Assembly: GCF_000429145.1 (NCBI RefSeq)
Contig: NZ_AUBH01000005.1
Location: 124,001 to 188,000, forward strand
DNA length: 64,000 nucleotides
Source of the DNA: Aestuariibacter salexigens DSM 15300
Lineage (GTDB): Bacteria; Pseudomonadota; Gammaproteobacteria; Enterobacterales; Alteromonadaceae
Direction of reading: 5' to 3'
Shown: positions 48,388 to 58,361 of the stretch, piece by piece
Numbering within the stretch: the first letter of the stretch is position 1
How the letters are laid out: every line of letters begins with the position of its first letter
Program-made: the position numbers and the translations under genes
The notes under the pieces: model-generated
What the model was told of the DNA's origin: nothing
The model's database searches: none
What the model saw: the letters and a program-made list of their open reading frames with translations, nothing else

Positions 48388-49142
48388 AAACGTCACTTAA
48401 CACTGCGCAAGCCATGCGGTTTAATCGTCAGATCCTGATGCCTGACTTCGATATAGACCGTCAGGAATTGTTGTTAAACAGTCACGCCCTGATGGTGGGG
48501 GTTGGCGGTTTAGGCTGTGCCGCAGCTCAATATCTTGCCGCAGCGGGAATAGGACAGCTAACGCTGGCAGATGACGATAATGTCGAGATGACGAATTTAC
48601 AGCGTCAGATTTTGCATCGCGAGTGTGATGTGGGAACGGCAAAGGTGGCGTCCGCCAAGCAGGCGCTGCATGAGCTCAATAGTGAATGTCAGGTGCATAC
48701 TCTGCTGTCTCGTGTAGATGACAATACTGACAAAACACTGCTGGCTGATATCGATATCATTGTCGATTGCAGTGACAATCTGGCAACGCGTCGGTTTTTG
48801 AATAACCTTTCACTCACCTACAGTCTGCCGTTAGTGTGCGGCGCTGCAATCCGCAGTGAAGGTCAGTTAACCAGCTTTATTCCTGGCGCTGACTCCCCTT
48901 GTTATGCATGCCTTTGCAGCCTGTTTGGTGAGCAACAACTAAGCTGCGTAGAGAGCGGTATCCTCTCCCCTATTGTCGGCATTATCGGTACGATGCAAGC
49001 ACTGGAAACCATTAAAATTCTGACTGATTTTGGTGATAACCTAGTCGGGAAGCTATTGGTGTTCGACGGCAAACGGGGCGACTGGCAACGCTTTCTGTTA
49101 CCCAAGCGGCCCGACTGCCAGACCTGCGGCAATAAACTCTGA
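48384..49142 (+). CDS. moeB: Molybdopterin-synthase adenylyltransferase MoeB
   Basis: MoeB adenylates the C-terminus of MoaD. It shows the nucleotide loop GVGGLGCAAAQYLAAAGIG, the conserved DDDNVEMTNLQRQ, and two zinc CxxC pairs (CYACLC and the terminal CQTC). 252 residues, standard length. Coupled to moeA by overlapping start and stop codons. HesA/ThiF-type relatives share the fold, but the moeA partner supports MoeB. Confidence 0.94.
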   Translation: MKTSLNTAQAMRFNRQILMPDFDIDRQELLLNSHALMVGVGGLGCAAAQYLAAAGIGQLTLADDDNVEMTNLQRQILHRECDVGTAKVASAKQALHELNSECQVHTLLSRVDDNTDKTLLADIDIIVDCSDNLATRRFLNNLSLTYSLPLVCGAAIRSEGQLTSFIPGADSPCYACLCSLFGEQQLSCVESGILSPIVGIIGTMQALETIKILTDFGDNLVGKLLVFDGKRGDWQRFLLPKRPDCQTCGNKL

Positions 49143-49282
49143 TTTCCCTGCTGGTAAACCTTAATTTACAGAAGCAATGATGGATTATGGCGTAAAACTC
49201 TCCGTCATTTATTGTCTTCCCCGTCGAGCCCATTAGACTCTGCGTCAAATTACTGACCTAACGCTCGATGAGGAGAGTCAGA

Positions 49283-51040
49283 GTGCGCACCCAGCAGCAA
49301 GTGATAGACAGTCTTCCCCAGCATCTTCGCCCTTTTGTTGCGAAGCAGGACTACGACAGCTACACCCCACGTGATCAGGCTATCTGGCGATTCCTGATGC
49401 ATCAGTTGGTAGAAAATCTAACCAACACCGCTCATCCACTGTATTTGCAAGGTTTGAAAGGCACAGGGATCAGTGTCGAATATATCCCCAAAATCGAAGA
49501 AATGAACGCTAATTTGGAGAAAATCGGCTGGCGCGCAGCGGTGGTGGATGGGTTTATTCCTCCCGCTATTTTTATCGAATTTTTAGCACATAGAGTGCTT
49601 GTCGTTGCCGTAGATATCCGCTCTATCGACCATATGCTGTACACACCCGCACCGGATATCATTCATGAATCAGCGGGTCATGCACCGTTCATTATCGATG
49701 TCGATTACGCTGAATATCTGGAAAGAGTGGGTGATTTTGGTCGTCGCGTTATTTCGGATCGCGGTGACATCGAAACGTATGAAGCCATTCGTGCCTTGTC
49801 GATAGTCAAGGAGTCGCCAAAAGCAACCCAGGAAGACATCGATAAGGCGGAAAAAGTCCTCAGCGACTGCATCGAAAAATACAAAGATACCAAGCCCTCA
49901 GAATCGACCTTGCTATCACGTTTGCAGTGGTGGACGACTGAGTATGGATTAGTTGGCGAACCGAACGATTATAAAATATATGGTGCAGGCCTTCTATCGT
50001 CGCTCGGTGAGAGTGTGAACTGTCTTGATGACGATAAAGTGAAAAAGATACCGCTGACCATCGATGCTATTGCGACTACCTACGATATTACCCGCGAGCA
50101 ACCGCAACTGTTTGTCGCTAAAAATTGTCGCCACCTGTCACAAATTGCCGAAGAGTTTGCCAAAAGCACCTGCTTTTATAAGGGTGGAACCGAATCCATC
50201 CAAACGGCTATCGACGCCCAAACGGTTAATACTGCGGTATACAATTCCGGGCTTGAGGTTAGCGGCCAGTTCACCGCCATGCGCACTGACGCGACCGGCA
50301 CTGCTACCTATATCAACACCACTGGCCCTACACAGCTAAGCTACAAAGAAAAGCAAATGCGCGGCCATGGCACCGACAGACATCCACATGGATTCGGCAG
50401 CCCTGTGGGCAAGGTACAGGCCATGGACAAATGCCTGTCATCCTACAGCATTGATGATTTAAAGCTGTTTGATATTGAAGTCGGCAAGCGCGCGACGCTG
50501 GAATTTTTATCCGGTATCAGGGTTGAAGGTCTATTGATGAGCATCTACCGGCGGGACGGTAAAAACCTGTTATTTACTTTCGATGAATGCACAGTAACTG
50601 CACTTAATGGCGACGTTTTGTTTGATCCTGAGTGGGGCGAATACGATATGGCCGTTGGCCAGGAGATCGTGTCTGTTTATGGCGGCTCTGCAGATCAGTC
50701 AGCATTCCCGCTTTATAAGCAGCCTTCCAATACGGCTACCGTCTCAATTGATTACGATGAGCAAACCAAAACGCTGTTCAGCCTGTATAAGCGGGTGCGC
50801 GATCTCAGACAGTCCGAGCAGACTGATGTCAAAATGGTTGAACAGCTCTGTCAGGACATTCAGCAAAGCGGACACGATGAATGGTTGTTGCTGTTTGAAC
50901 TGGCTGAACTGTGTCATCACACCGGCGTTGAACATCAATCGATCAAGCAACAGCTTATTGCAAAGCGTGAGACAGCCAGCGGCCAGACCGTACAGCTACT
51001 CGATTATGCCTTAAACAGAATGAATACATGGGAGCACTAA
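49283..51040 (+). CDS. Aromatic amino acid hydroxylase (phenylalanine 4-monooxygenase family, long form)
   Basis: The catalytic domain (about residues 90-260) has iron ligands H128 and H133 in HESAGH and E220 in WWTTEYGLVGE, so it should hydroxylate phenylalanine or another aromatic residue using a pterin cofactor and oxygen. The start is GTG at 49283: AGGAG sits seven bases upstream, while the ATG at 49268 has no site of its own. At 585 residues it is twice the length of bacterial PhhA (about 260-300); the extra C-terminal half is unassigned. No pterin dehydratase gene is near. It is followed five bases later by an FMN reductase gene. Confidence 0.85.
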   Translation: MRTQQQVIDSLPQHLRPFVAKQDYDSYTPRDQAIWRFLMHQLVENLTNTAHPLYLQGLKGTGISVEYIPKIEEMNANLEKIGWRAAVVDGFIPPAIFIEFLAHRVLVVAVDIRSIDHMLYTPAPDIIHESAGHAPFIIDVDYAEYLERVGDFGRRVISDRGDIETYEAIRALSIVKESPKATQEDIDKAEKVLSDCIEKYKDTKPSESTLLSRLQWWTTEYGLVGEPNDYKIYGAGLLSSLGESVNCLDDDKVKKIPLTIDAIATTYDITREQPQLFVAKNCRHLSQIAEEFAKSTCFYKGGTESIQTAIDAQTVNTAVYNSGLEVSGQFTAMRTDATGTATYINTTGPTQLSYKEKQMRGHGTDRHPHGFGSPVGKVQAMDKCLSSYSIDDLKLFDIEVGKRATLEFLSGIRVEGLLMSIYRRDGKNLLFTFDECTVTALNGDVLFDPEWGEYDMAVGQEIVSVYGGSADQSAFPLYKQPSNTATVSIDYDEQTKTLFSLYKRVRDLRQSEQTDVKMVEQLCQDIQQSGHDEWLLLFELAELCHHTGVEHQSIKQQLIAKRETASGQTVQLLDYALNRMNTWEH

Positions 51041-51045
51041 CAAGA

Positions 51046-51645
51046 ATGAATAACGTTACCATCGTCACCGGCAGTCATCGCCGGGACTCAGAGAGCGTAA
51101 AAATCGGCCGCATGATTGCAGAGAAATTGCAGCATCACGACAACTGTCAAAGCGCCGAACTGATTGACCTATCTGATTTTGCTCTGCCTTACTGGAAGGA
51201 AAGCTACAGTGAATCTGAGCAGGCGGAGATTGAGCGTGTTCGCAGTCAACTGCAACGCTCCGATGCGTTTGTATTTGTCATACCAGAATGGAACGGCATG
51301 GTACCCGCGGCAATGAAGAACTTGTTTTTATTGTACTCAACGGCGGAGTTTGGACATAAACCTGCGCTGATCGCATCCGTGTCTGCCAGTATCGGCGGCA
51401 CGTATCCAATTAACGAAATGCGTGCCACGTATAAAAATTCGCGCATTTGTTACTTACCAGAGCACCTGATTTATCGCGACGTCGGGACGATTTTCAACGG
51501 TAAAAAAAATGACAATAAGGATGCTGAAGCGTACATGTCTGAGCGCACCGATTTTGCCCTCAACTATCTGATGCTATACAGCGATGCGCTGAAAAAGGTC
51601 AGAGACAACGCGCCAGAATATGGTGATTTTGGCAACGGCATGTAG
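51046..51645 (+). CDS. NADPH-dependent FMN reductase-like flavoprotein
   Basis: A flavodoxin-like fold: VTIVTGSHRRDSESVKIGRMIAEKL at the N-terminus is the FMN phosphate loop, and FVIPEWNGMVPAAMKN is the second conserved region. Such proteins reduce FMN, quinones or azo dyes. It begins at the ATG at 51046, five bases after the hydroxylase stop, suggesting co-transcription. A link to reducing power for the hydroxylase is possible but not shown. 199 residues. Confidence 0.82.
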   Translation: MNNVTIVTGSHRRDSESVKIGRMIAEKLQHHDNCQSAELIDLSDFALPYWKESYSESEQAEIERVRSQLQRSDAFVFVIPEWNGMVPAAMKNLFLLYSTAEFGHKPALIASVSASIGGTYPINEMRATYKNSRICYLPEHLIYRDVGTIFNGKKNDNKDAEAYMSERTDFALNYLMLYSDALKKVRDNAPEYGDFGNGM

Positions 51646-51676
51646 TCTCAGACCACGAAATTTCACGCTTTACTTG

Positions 51677-51700
51677 CGGCTCTGTAGTGAGCCGTTGTTT
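51677..51700 (+). terminator. Terminator after the FMN reductase gene
   Basis: CGGCTC (51677-51682) pairs with GAGCCG (51689-51694), and a TTGTTT follows. Stem is short but in place, 32 bases after the stop, ahead of the convergent DapA-family gene. Confidence 0.45.
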
Positions 51701-51713
51701 GTCGAGGTATTGG

Positions 51714-52613
51714 TCAGATAAGTCCATGCGCCAGCATGAATGATTGTAGAACTTCCCTGTCTTGCACATTTAATGGTTTTAGCGGGGCGGGCAGGTTCTG
51801 CTCTTCGCTAATACCGAGAATCGATGCGGCGGTTGCCATCACCCGCAAACCACCTTTACTTTTTACAAATAAATCCCACATTGGCGAAAAGCGTTCGGAT
51901 TCTGCCTCGGCAGTTTGCGCGTGGCCGTCACGAATCATGGTTATCCATGTTTTCACGGTATGTGGAAACAAACCACCGAGCACAGACAACCATAAATCGC
52001 ATCCAGCAGCCAACCCCGCCACACCGAATTTATCTCCACTTACACCAATCGCCATATTTTGTGGAAGTAACGCTCTAAGCGTCTTTATGCGCTGATGTCC
52101 CTTTTCATCCGCAAAGGGAGAGCCGGGAATTTTTATTGCCGCAATGTTGGGTAACGCGCTCAGTGATTTGTACAATTCATCACTAAACTCAAAGCCTGTT
52201 ACGCCGGGATTTTCATAAATGCAGAGCGGAACAGATAGTTGTCTACAGACTGTTTCATAGAGCGAATACACTTCTTCATCATGCAACCGGTGATATGACA
52301 CCGGAGCCAGTAACAACGCATCGACACCTGCTTTTTGAGCCGTTTCAGCCTTGACCAGTACATCCCGTGTGGTCAATGCACCAATGCCCACCATTACCGG
52401 TGTGTCACCCGACAGCTCAACAGTTTTGCGAGTGATGTGGCGATATTCATGCTCGTTGAGGTACGGATACAAGCCGGTTGAACCAAGCGCACATATTGAA
52501 TCAACACCGCTATCCAGTAAGCGAACAATAATTTTTTCAAACGCAACCAAGTCCAGAACGCCTTCGTTAAAAGGCGTGAATGGAAAAGCCGCGAGGCCTG
52601 AGAAGTTCAACAC
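51714..52613 (-). CDS. DapA/NanA-family aldolase (lyase) of unknown substrate
   Basis: A TIM-barrel protein of the dihydrodipicolinate synthase/N-acetylneuraminate lyase family, with Schiff-base lysine K161 (AAIKIPG) and tyrosine Y133 (CIYENPG). The substrate loop reads GSTGLYP, not the GTTGE of true DapA, so lysine synthesis is unlikely. The start GTG at 52613 has AAGG six bases upstream. It lies 23 bases after glmS and is probably in the same transcript, hinting at a sugar-acid substrate such as an N-acetylneuraminate-type compound; that is inference. 299 residues. Confidence 0.8.
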   Translation of the reverse strand: MLNFSGLAAFPFTPFNEGVLDLVAFEKIIVRLLDSGVDSICALGSTGLYPYLNEHEYRHITRKTVELSGDTPVMVGIGALTTRDVLVKAETAQKAGVDALLLAPVSYHRLHDEEVYSLYETVCRQLSVPLCIYENPGVTGFEFSDELYKSLSALPNIAAIKIPGSPFADEKGHQRIKTLRALLPQNMAIGVSGDKFGVAGLAAGCDLWLSVLGGLFPHTVKTWITMIRDGHAQTAEAESERFSPMWDLFVKSKGGLRVMATAASILGISEEQNLPAPLKPLNVQDREVLQSFMLAHGLI

Positions 52614-52636
52614 TGCAACCTTAAGTTAGTGAGCGC

Positions 52637-54469
52637 TTACTCTACTGTCACTGATTTGGCCAAATTACGAGGCTGGTCAACGTCGGTACCCTTGATCAGC
52701 GCCACGTAATAGCTAAGCAGCTGCAAAGGGACTGTGTAAATGATGGGCGCAATAGGCGCTTCACAGTGTGGCACGTTAATAACGCGCATGGTCTCATCAC
52801 TCTGGAAGTTAGCCTGCTTATCGGCGAATACATACATGATGCCACCACGGGCACGGACTTCCTCAACGTTGGACTTAAGCTTCTCCAAAAGTTCATTGTT
52901 AGGTGCCACTACGATTACTGGCATCTCATCATCGATCAGCGCCAGCGGCCCGTGCTTCAGTTCGCCTGATGCATAAGCCTCAGCGTGAATGTATGAGATC
53001 TCCTTTAATTTCAACGCCCCTTCCATGGCAATCGGATACTGGTCACCACGTCCGAGGAACAGGCTGTGATGCTTGTCGGCGAATTCTTCAGCCAGATCTT
53101 CAATACCTTCGCTCAACAATAAGGTTTCTTCCAGCTTCGCCGGCAGACTTTGCAGAGCAGAGATAATGGACTTACCGTCTTCTTCACTAAGACCGTTGTG
53201 TTGACCCAGTGCTAGCGTCAGCATTAAGAATGCTGTCAGCTGAGTCGTAAAGGCTTTAGTCGATGCAACACCGATTTCAGCGCCGGCTTTGGTCATGAAG
53301 GCTAAGTCAGACTCGCGAACCAGTGACGAGCCAGGCACGTTACACACGGTTAGACTGCCCATATAGCCGAGTTCTTTTGCCAGACGCAGCGCCGCCAGGG
53401 TATCCGCGGTTTCACCTGATTGTGAGATGGTGACCAACAGGCTGTTGGGCTGAACAAACGATTTTCGGTAGCGGAATTCAGAGGCAATTTCCACGTTGCA
53501 GGACACGTTAGCGTACTGTTCAAGCCAGTAGCGCGCTGTCATACCTGCATGGTAGCTGGTACCACAGGCGATAATCTGTACATGTTGCACTTTTGCCAAC
53601 AGCTCATCGGCGCCCTGTCCAAAAATGCCTTCAGCCAGCCCATTGTCCAGTAAACGTCCTTTTAATGCATTACGCACCACCGTAGGTTGCTCATGGATTT
53701 CCTTGAGCATGTAGTGGCGATAACCACCTTTGTCGCCGGCGTCATGTTCAACAACGGAGTCAACAATGTCGCGCTCTACAGGGTTACCATCAATATCGAC
53801 AATTTTGACAGTGCGTCGGGTGATTTCCGCTACATCGCCTTCTTCCAGGAAAATAAAGCGGCGCGTCACTGGCAACAAAGCAAGCTGATCAGAGGCAATA
53901 AAGTTCTCACCCAGACCCAGTCCAATCACAAGCGGCGAGCCCGAGCGAGCAACGACAACCCGGCTCGGGTCTTCTCTATCCATCACCACCGTGCCATAGG
54001 CACCATGAAATTTCTTCACTGCTTTTTGCACAGCGCTGAGAAGATCATCGCTGCTTTTCAGTTCTTCATGTACCTGATGCGCAATCGTTTCAGTATCTGT
54101 ATCGGAGGTGAAGGTATAGCCCGCATTATCAAGCTGCTTGCGTAATTCCAGATAGTTTTCAATGATGCCATTATGCACCACCGCAATACGGTCACTGGAA
54201 AAATGTGGGTGGGCATTGGCTTCCGTCACGCCACCGTGGGTGGCCCAGCGAGTATGTGCAATGCCGGTTGCGCCAAGTGCGCTCTCGTTAGCCACGGCGT
54301 CCGCCAGTTCCTGCACTTTACCGGTGCGACGTAAACGGGTCAGATTGCCATCACTATCAAGCAGCGCTACGCCAGCCGAGTCATAGCCGCGATATTCAAG
54401 ACGTTTGAGTCCTTCAAGTAAAATTTCTACAACGTTACGCTCGGCAACGGCACCCACAATACCACACAT
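52637..54469 (-). CDS. glmS: Glucosamine-6-phosphate synthase
   Basis: GlmS makes glucosamine-6-phosphate from fructose-6-phosphate and glutamine, the first step to UDP-GlcNAc. The N-terminal glutaminase begins with the catalytic cysteine (MCGIVGAV), and the two SIS domains and terminal lysine-valine-glutamate ending (LAKSVTVE) are present in 610 residues. It starts three bases after the DeoR-type gene. No glmS ribozyme is expected or seen. Confidence 0.97.
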   Translation of the reverse strand: MCGIVGAVAERNVVEILLEGLKRLEYRGYDSAGVALLDSDGNLTRLRRTGKVQELADAVANESALGATGIAHTRWATHGGVTEANAHPHFSSDRIAVVHNGIIENYLELRKQLDNAGYTFTSDTDTETIAHQVHEELKSSDDLLSAVQKAVKKFHGAYGTVVMDREDPSRVVVARSGSPLVIGLGLGENFIASDQLALLPVTRRFIFLEEGDVAEITRRTVKIVDIDGNPVERDIVDSVVEHDAGDKGGYRHYMLKEIHEQPTVVRNALKGRLLDNGLAEGIFGQGADELLAKVQHVQIIACGTSYHAGMTARYWLEQYANVSCNVEIASEFRYRKSFVQPNSLLVTISQSGETADTLAALRLAKELGYMGSLTVCNVPGSSLVRESDLAFMTKAGAEIGVASTKAFTTQLTAFLMLTLALGQHNGLSEEDGKSIISALQSLPAKLEETLLLSEGIEDLAEEFADKHHSLFLGRGDQYPIAMEGALKLKEISYIHAEAYASGELKHGPLALIDDEMPVIVVAPNNELLEKLKSNVEEVRARGGIMYVFADKQANFQSDETMRVINVPHCEAPIAPIIYTVPLQLLSYYVALIKGTDVDQPRNLAKSVTVE

Positions 54470-54472
54470 GGT

Positions 54473-55246
54473 TTAGTCTCCATTTAACGTGGCACATAGC
54501 ACGGTTACACCATGTGCCTCTATCATTTGTTTAGCTTCAACGCTAATTCGTTCATCAGTGACCAGTGTTGTCACGTCAGACCATGGCAATTCAACATTCG
54601 GAATACGATGCTGCAACTTAGTCGATTCGGCAAGCACAATAACCTGATCTGATACTTGTGCCATCGTTTGTGACAGGCTGGTCAATTCATTGTAAGTTTT
54701 CGTGCCCAACTGCAAATCCAGTCCGGCGGCACCAACAAACGCTTGATCAAAACTGTAGGCCTTTAACATCTGTTGCGCCAGATTGCCCTGCAACGAAGAG
54801 GATTGCGCGTCCCAGGTTCCCCCCGTCATCAATAACTTATGACCCGATTCCTGAGCGAGAAGTGTTTGCGCAACCTGAAGGGAGTTGGTCATCACCACAA
54901 GATTAGATTTATCAGCAAGATGCGGAATCAGGCTAGACGTCGTGCTACCACTGTCGATCACGATCCTGCTGCTGTCTTTGACCAATCCAGCAGCCAATCG
55001 GCTGAGCGCCAATTTAAAGGGGTTGTCTTGTGTATTTGTTTCATCAGGCTTGGCTGGAGAGGCTTTTACCGCGCCGCCAAAACGCCTGACCAACAGCGAT
55101 TGAGATTCCAATTCGCTGAGATCTTTTCTTATCGTGACTGCAGAGGTGCCGAATTTTGCCACCAGCTCATCGACATCCACCTGCCCCTGTACTTCCAGGA
55201 GGTCAACTATGGCTTGTCGACGAGATTGGGTGTCACGTTTATACAT
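54473..55246 (-). CDS. DeoR-family regulator upstream of glmS
   Basis: N-terminal winged helix-turn-helix (RQAIVDLLEVQGQVDVDELVAKFGTSAVTIRKDLSELE) followed by a DeoRC sugar-phosphate domain with the conserved DSGSTTSSLI and GGTWDAQ segments. 257 residues. Its gene is joined to glmS with a 3-base gap, so it probably senses an amino-sugar phosphate and controls glmS and itself. GAAAC/GTTTC half-sites flank its promoter region (55300-55320), but binding is unproven. Confidence 0.88.
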   Translation of the reverse strand: MYKRDTQSRRQAIVDLLEVQGQVDVDELVAKFGTSAVTIRKDLSELESQSLLVRRFGGAVKASPAKPDETNTQDNPFKLALSRLAAGLVKDSSRIVIDSGSTTSSLIPHLADKSNLVVMTNSLQVAQTLLAQESGHKLLMTGGTWDAQSSSLQGNLAQQMLKAYSFDQAFVGAAGLDLQLGTKTYNELTSLSQTMAQVSDQVIVLAESTKLQHRIPNVELPWSDVTTLVTDERISVEAKQMIEAHGVTVLCATLNGD

Positions 55247-55344
55247 TAAAAGTCAGGCTGTCTTTTCAAAAAGAAACGAGATAATACCCTTTATTATTCG
55301 AAACGCAACTTCTTAGTTTCACAACGAAATTAAAGTCGTAAAAT

Positions 55345-55367
55345 AAAAGCCGCGGTATGCGGCTTTT
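55345..55367 (-). terminator. Rho-independent terminator of glmU
   Basis: AAAAGCCGC (55345-55353) and GCGGCTTTT (55359-55367) form a perfect 9-bp stem with a 5-base loop, 15 bases past the glmU stop. On the reverse strand it is followed by TTTTATTTT. Confidence 0.88.
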
Positions 55368-55381
55368 GGACAGTCCTGTTT

Positions 55382-56743
55382 TCAGCTCTTTTTCTGTGGT
55401 CGCTGCCATCCCTGAATATTTCGCTGCTTACCACGGGCAATGGCGAGTTCCTCATCGGCGACATCTTTTGTGACCGTCGATCCGGCTCCAACCGTCGCAT
55501 TTTTGCCAATTTTCGTAGGTGCAACCAGCGCACTGTTTGAGCCGATAAACGCACCGTCACCTATTTCAGTTTTAAATTTATTCACGCCGTCATAGTTGCA
55601 GGTTATTGTACCCGCGCCGATGTTTGCGCCTTCACCCACTATGGTATCGCCCAGGTAGGTCAGGTGGTTAGCTTTGGAGCCTTTGCCCAATACGGTCTTT
55701 TTCATTTCAACAAAGTTGCCGACCTTGGCCCCTTCATGCATCACTGCACCGGGACGCAGGCGAGCGTATGGACCGACGGTACAGTGTGGACCGACCTCGG
55801 CGTCTTCAATCAACGAGTTAGCCTCGATTTGTGCGCCGTCTGCGATGACACAGTTACGTAAAATACAGTTTGCGCCAATGGTTACATTGCTACCAATCGA
55901 CACCTTTCCTTCAATAATCACGTTAACATCAAAGACAACATCTTCACCGACGCTGACCTCTCCACGCACATCAACTCGGGCAGGGTCCATCATCGTTACC
56001 CCTTGCATCATCAATGCGTCAGCCTGACGGCGTTGAAAAGCGCGTTCAATCGCGGCTAACTGCTTACGATTGTTAATGCCCTCGACTTCAATAGCGGATT
56101 CAGGATGCGAGGCTTTGATGACTTTACCTTCGGTAGCAGCCATTGCGATGACGTCGGTCAGATAAAACTCGCCCTGTGCGTTATTATTATCGAGTGCACC
56201 CAGCCAGCGTTTCAAATCAGCCCCTGCCATCATCATCATACCGGTGTTGATTTCAGTTATCTGACGCTGCTCATCAGTGGCATCTTTGTGCTCAACAATT
56301 GCCACCACATTATCGCCCTGACGCACAATACGTCCCATCCCGGTGGGGTCATCGAGGTGCACCGTCAACAATGCCAAATCAGACTGCTGCTTGACCTGCA
56401 TGAGCTGCTGTAATGTCTGTGCCTGAATCAGCGGAGCATCACCCACCAGAATCAGCACGTCTTCATTGTCATTTATTTCGGGTACGGCCTGCTGCACAGC
56501 ATGCCCGGTACCAAGCTGCTGCTCCTGCAGGCACCAGTTGACCGACTCATTTGCCAACGCCTGCTTTAGCTGGTCTGCGCCGTGACCATAAATCAGATGT
56601 ACATTATCAGCGCCAAGCTCTCGCACCGTATCGATGATGCGCTGAACCATGGGTTTGCCACCAATCGGGTGAAGTACTTTTGGTAGCGATGATTTCATGC
56701 GCGTGCCCTTGCCGGCCGCGAGGATAACTACAGAAAAGCTCAT
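55382..56743 (-). CDS. glmU: Bifunctional N-acetylglucosamine-1-phosphate uridyltransferase/glucosamine-1-phosphate acetyltransferase
   Basis: GlmU acetylates glucosamine-1-phosphate and couples the product to UTP, making UDP-GlcNAc for peptidoglycan and LPS. The N-terminal uridyltransferase has [18 protein letters not shown]; the C-terminal half is a left-handed beta-helix of hexapeptide repeats, ending in the acetyltransferase site region ([28 protein letters not shown]). 453 residues, as in E. coli (456). It is on the same strand as the glmS block, but a strong terminator and an own promoter region separate it from the DeoR gene. Confidence 0.97.
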   Translation of the reverse strand: MSFSVVILAAGKGTRMKSSLPKVLHPIGGKPMVQRIIDTVRELGADNVHLIYGHGADQLKQALANESVNWCLQEQQLGTGHAVQQAVPEINDNEDVLILVGDAPLIQAQTLQQLMQVKQQSDLALLTVHLDDPTGMGRIVRQGDNVVAIVEHKDATDEQRQITEINTGMMMMAGADLKRWLGALDNNNAQGEFYLTDVIAMAATEGKVIKASHPESAIEVEGINNRKQLAAIERAFQRRQADALMMQGVTMMDPARVDVRGEVSVGEDVVFDVNVIIEGKVSIGSNVTIGANCILRNCVIADGAQIEANSLIEDAEVGPHCTVGPYARLRPGAVMHEGAKVGNFVEMKKTVLGKGSKANHLTYLGDTIVGEGANIGAGTITCNYDGVNKFKTEIGDGAFIGSNSALVAPTKIGKNATVGAGSTVTKDVADEELAIARGKQRNIQGWQRPQKKS

Positions 56744-56910
56744 ATTTCGTCCTGAAAGTCATTATTGGCTGTATTGTATAGAAGCGGTGAATTCAGACAA
56801 CTGTGAACGAAAATAAACTTATGCAAGACTATTACGAACACAGCATAAGTGTGTAATCATGGTGCAGTAATGAGGGTTTTATCCTACTTCGTCATTAGGG
56901 AAATGAAGAC

Positions 56911-58338
56911 GTGAATCTGTTCAAAACGCTGCATCGATCGATTCTTTCATTGTTTATTATCGTAGTGGTGTCGATCGTTACGCTTGTCCATTTCAGCATG
57001 TCGAAAATTGTTGCTGAACAGAGCCGGGAGCAGCAGCAATCTCTTTCTCCAGCCTTCTCATTGATCGTTGAGCAGCTATTTGAACCCCTGCATATTGCAC
57101 AGACGTTAGCCAAATCACGAGAGCTTATCGAATTGATGAGCGAACCTGAGCCAGATGAGACACAGATGTTCACTATGCTCAGCAGGCTCAATCAAGAATT
57201 TGATATGAAGTTTTTCATCGCCAGCGACGTGGCACGACGTCAATACAACTCAGACGGTACGACCCATGAACTGGTGCGCGGCGAGATCTCCTGGTATTTC
57301 ACGTTTCGCGATGTCGATACGGATGCTTTTGCTGATATAGGAAAATGGGAAAATACCCACTTTTATATCGATCTGAAAATTTATGACGATGCCGGTCGCT
57401 TTGTTGGTTTTTTCGGTGTTGGCAAAAGTCTGGAAAGCTTTTTGCAAATCTTTGATGACTATAAAAAGCAGTTCGGTTATGACTTTTTCTTCGTCAATCC
57501 GGATGGCGACATCATGCTCACATCCGAGCCTGAGCTGGTCGCCAGTCAGGCGCAATTTCGTAACATGCAGGACTTAAGCTGGTATCAGGCGCTCTCTGAT
57601 GAGCAGAAGCAGCAGTCGTCCTTGAATAATTTGCTAGTCAACTACAGTGGCAGTGAATACCTGATTGCTGAAATGAACATTGATCCATTCAACTGGACGT
57701 TATATCTGCTTACCCCTCTGGAACATCGTCAGGCACAAATCAGCCGCGCGTTTATCTTCAGTGTCGTGGTGTTATTGGTCGTCATTTTCGCGTTATTCCT
57801 ACTTATCTATAATTTATTGTATTACTTCAAGCAACGGGTCCGCGATGAGCAGGAGTTTAACCCGCTGACGTTGTTGGCAAATCGTAACGCCATGCAAATT
57901 CGCTACAATGAACTCATGCAGGAGCACAACAGCATCAGTGTTATGTTAGTCGACATCGATCATCTGGCCAGCGTAAACCAAACCTACGACGAAGCCACCG
58001 GTGACGAGGTGCTACGCAAAGTTGCTGGATATTTACAGGAAAAGCTGCCAATACAAGCCTATATGGGGCGCTGGAACAGTGAAGAATTTGTTATTTTGCT
58101 GCCGGACATTGGGCCTCATGATGCATATGAAATGGCGCAGCGATTGCGAACCGGCATTGCCTCCATGCAGGCCAGTAGCACCCATCCGGCGCTGCGCATT
58201 ACATGCAGCTTCGGTGTCTCGTTTACGTCTACGTCACGAACGATGCAGGATCTGGTCGCCCGGGCAGACGAGGCGGTATATCGGGCGAAGCGCGATGGCT
58301 GTAATCTGGTGCGTACGCAACTGCTGGACAGTCCTTAA
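56911..58338 (+). CDS. Membrane GGDEF protein with degenerate active site
   Basis: Helix 1 (about residues 10-30), a periplasmic domain of about 250 residues (Cache-like), helix 2 (about 281-307) and a C-terminal GGDEF domain. The signature at residues 389-393 reads NSEEF, not GG(D/E)EF; the usual DxLT is NPLT (N317), and the D-H-F-K-x-x-N-D stretch is DIDHLASVNQ. No I-site RxxD precedes it. It may therefore be inactive or bind GTP only, acting as receptor. It starts with GTG at 56911, with AGGG ten bases upstream. 475 residues. Confidence 0.85.
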   Translation: MNLFKTLHRSILSLFIIVVVSIVTLVHFSMSKIVAEQSREQQQSLSPAFSLIVEQLFEPLHIAQTLAKSRELIELMSEPEPDETQMFTMLSRLNQEFDMKFFIASDVARRQYNSDGTTHELVRGEISWYFTFRDVDTDAFADIGKWENTHFYIDLKIYDDAGRFVGFFGVGKSLESFLQIFDDYKKQFGYDFFFVNPDGDIMLTSEPELVASQAQFRNMQDLSWYQALSDEQKQQSSLNNLLVNYSGSEYLIAEMNIDPFNWTLYLLTPLEHRQAQISRAFIFSVVVLLVVIFALFLLIYNLLYYFKQRVRDEQEFNPLTLLANRNAMQIRYNELMQEHNSISVMLVDIDHLASVNQTYDEATGDEVLRKVAGYLQEKLPIQAYMGRWNSEEFVILLPDIGPHDAYEMAQRLRTGIASMQASSTHPALRITCSFGVSFTSTSRTMQDLVARADEAVYRAKRDGCNLVRTQLLDSP

Positions 58339-58339
58339 T

Positions 58340-58361
58340 GCTCATTGCTGAGCTGTTTTTT
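58340..58361 (+). terminator. Short terminator after the GGDEF gene
   Basis: GCTCA-TTGC-TGAGC at 58340-58353 is followed by TG and six T on the forward strand. The stem is only five pairs, and it overlaps the end of the convergent transporter gene. Confidence 0.4.

Noticed and set aside
52637-52700. Possible glmS ribozyme or riboswitch
   Set aside because: That ribozyme belongs to Gram-positive glmS leaders; here glmS starts three bases after the DeoR gene, leaving no room for one.
54162-55249. Forward-strand frames of 74-136 codons across glmS and the DeoR gene
   Set aside because: They are shadows of genes with full family motifs on the reverse strand.
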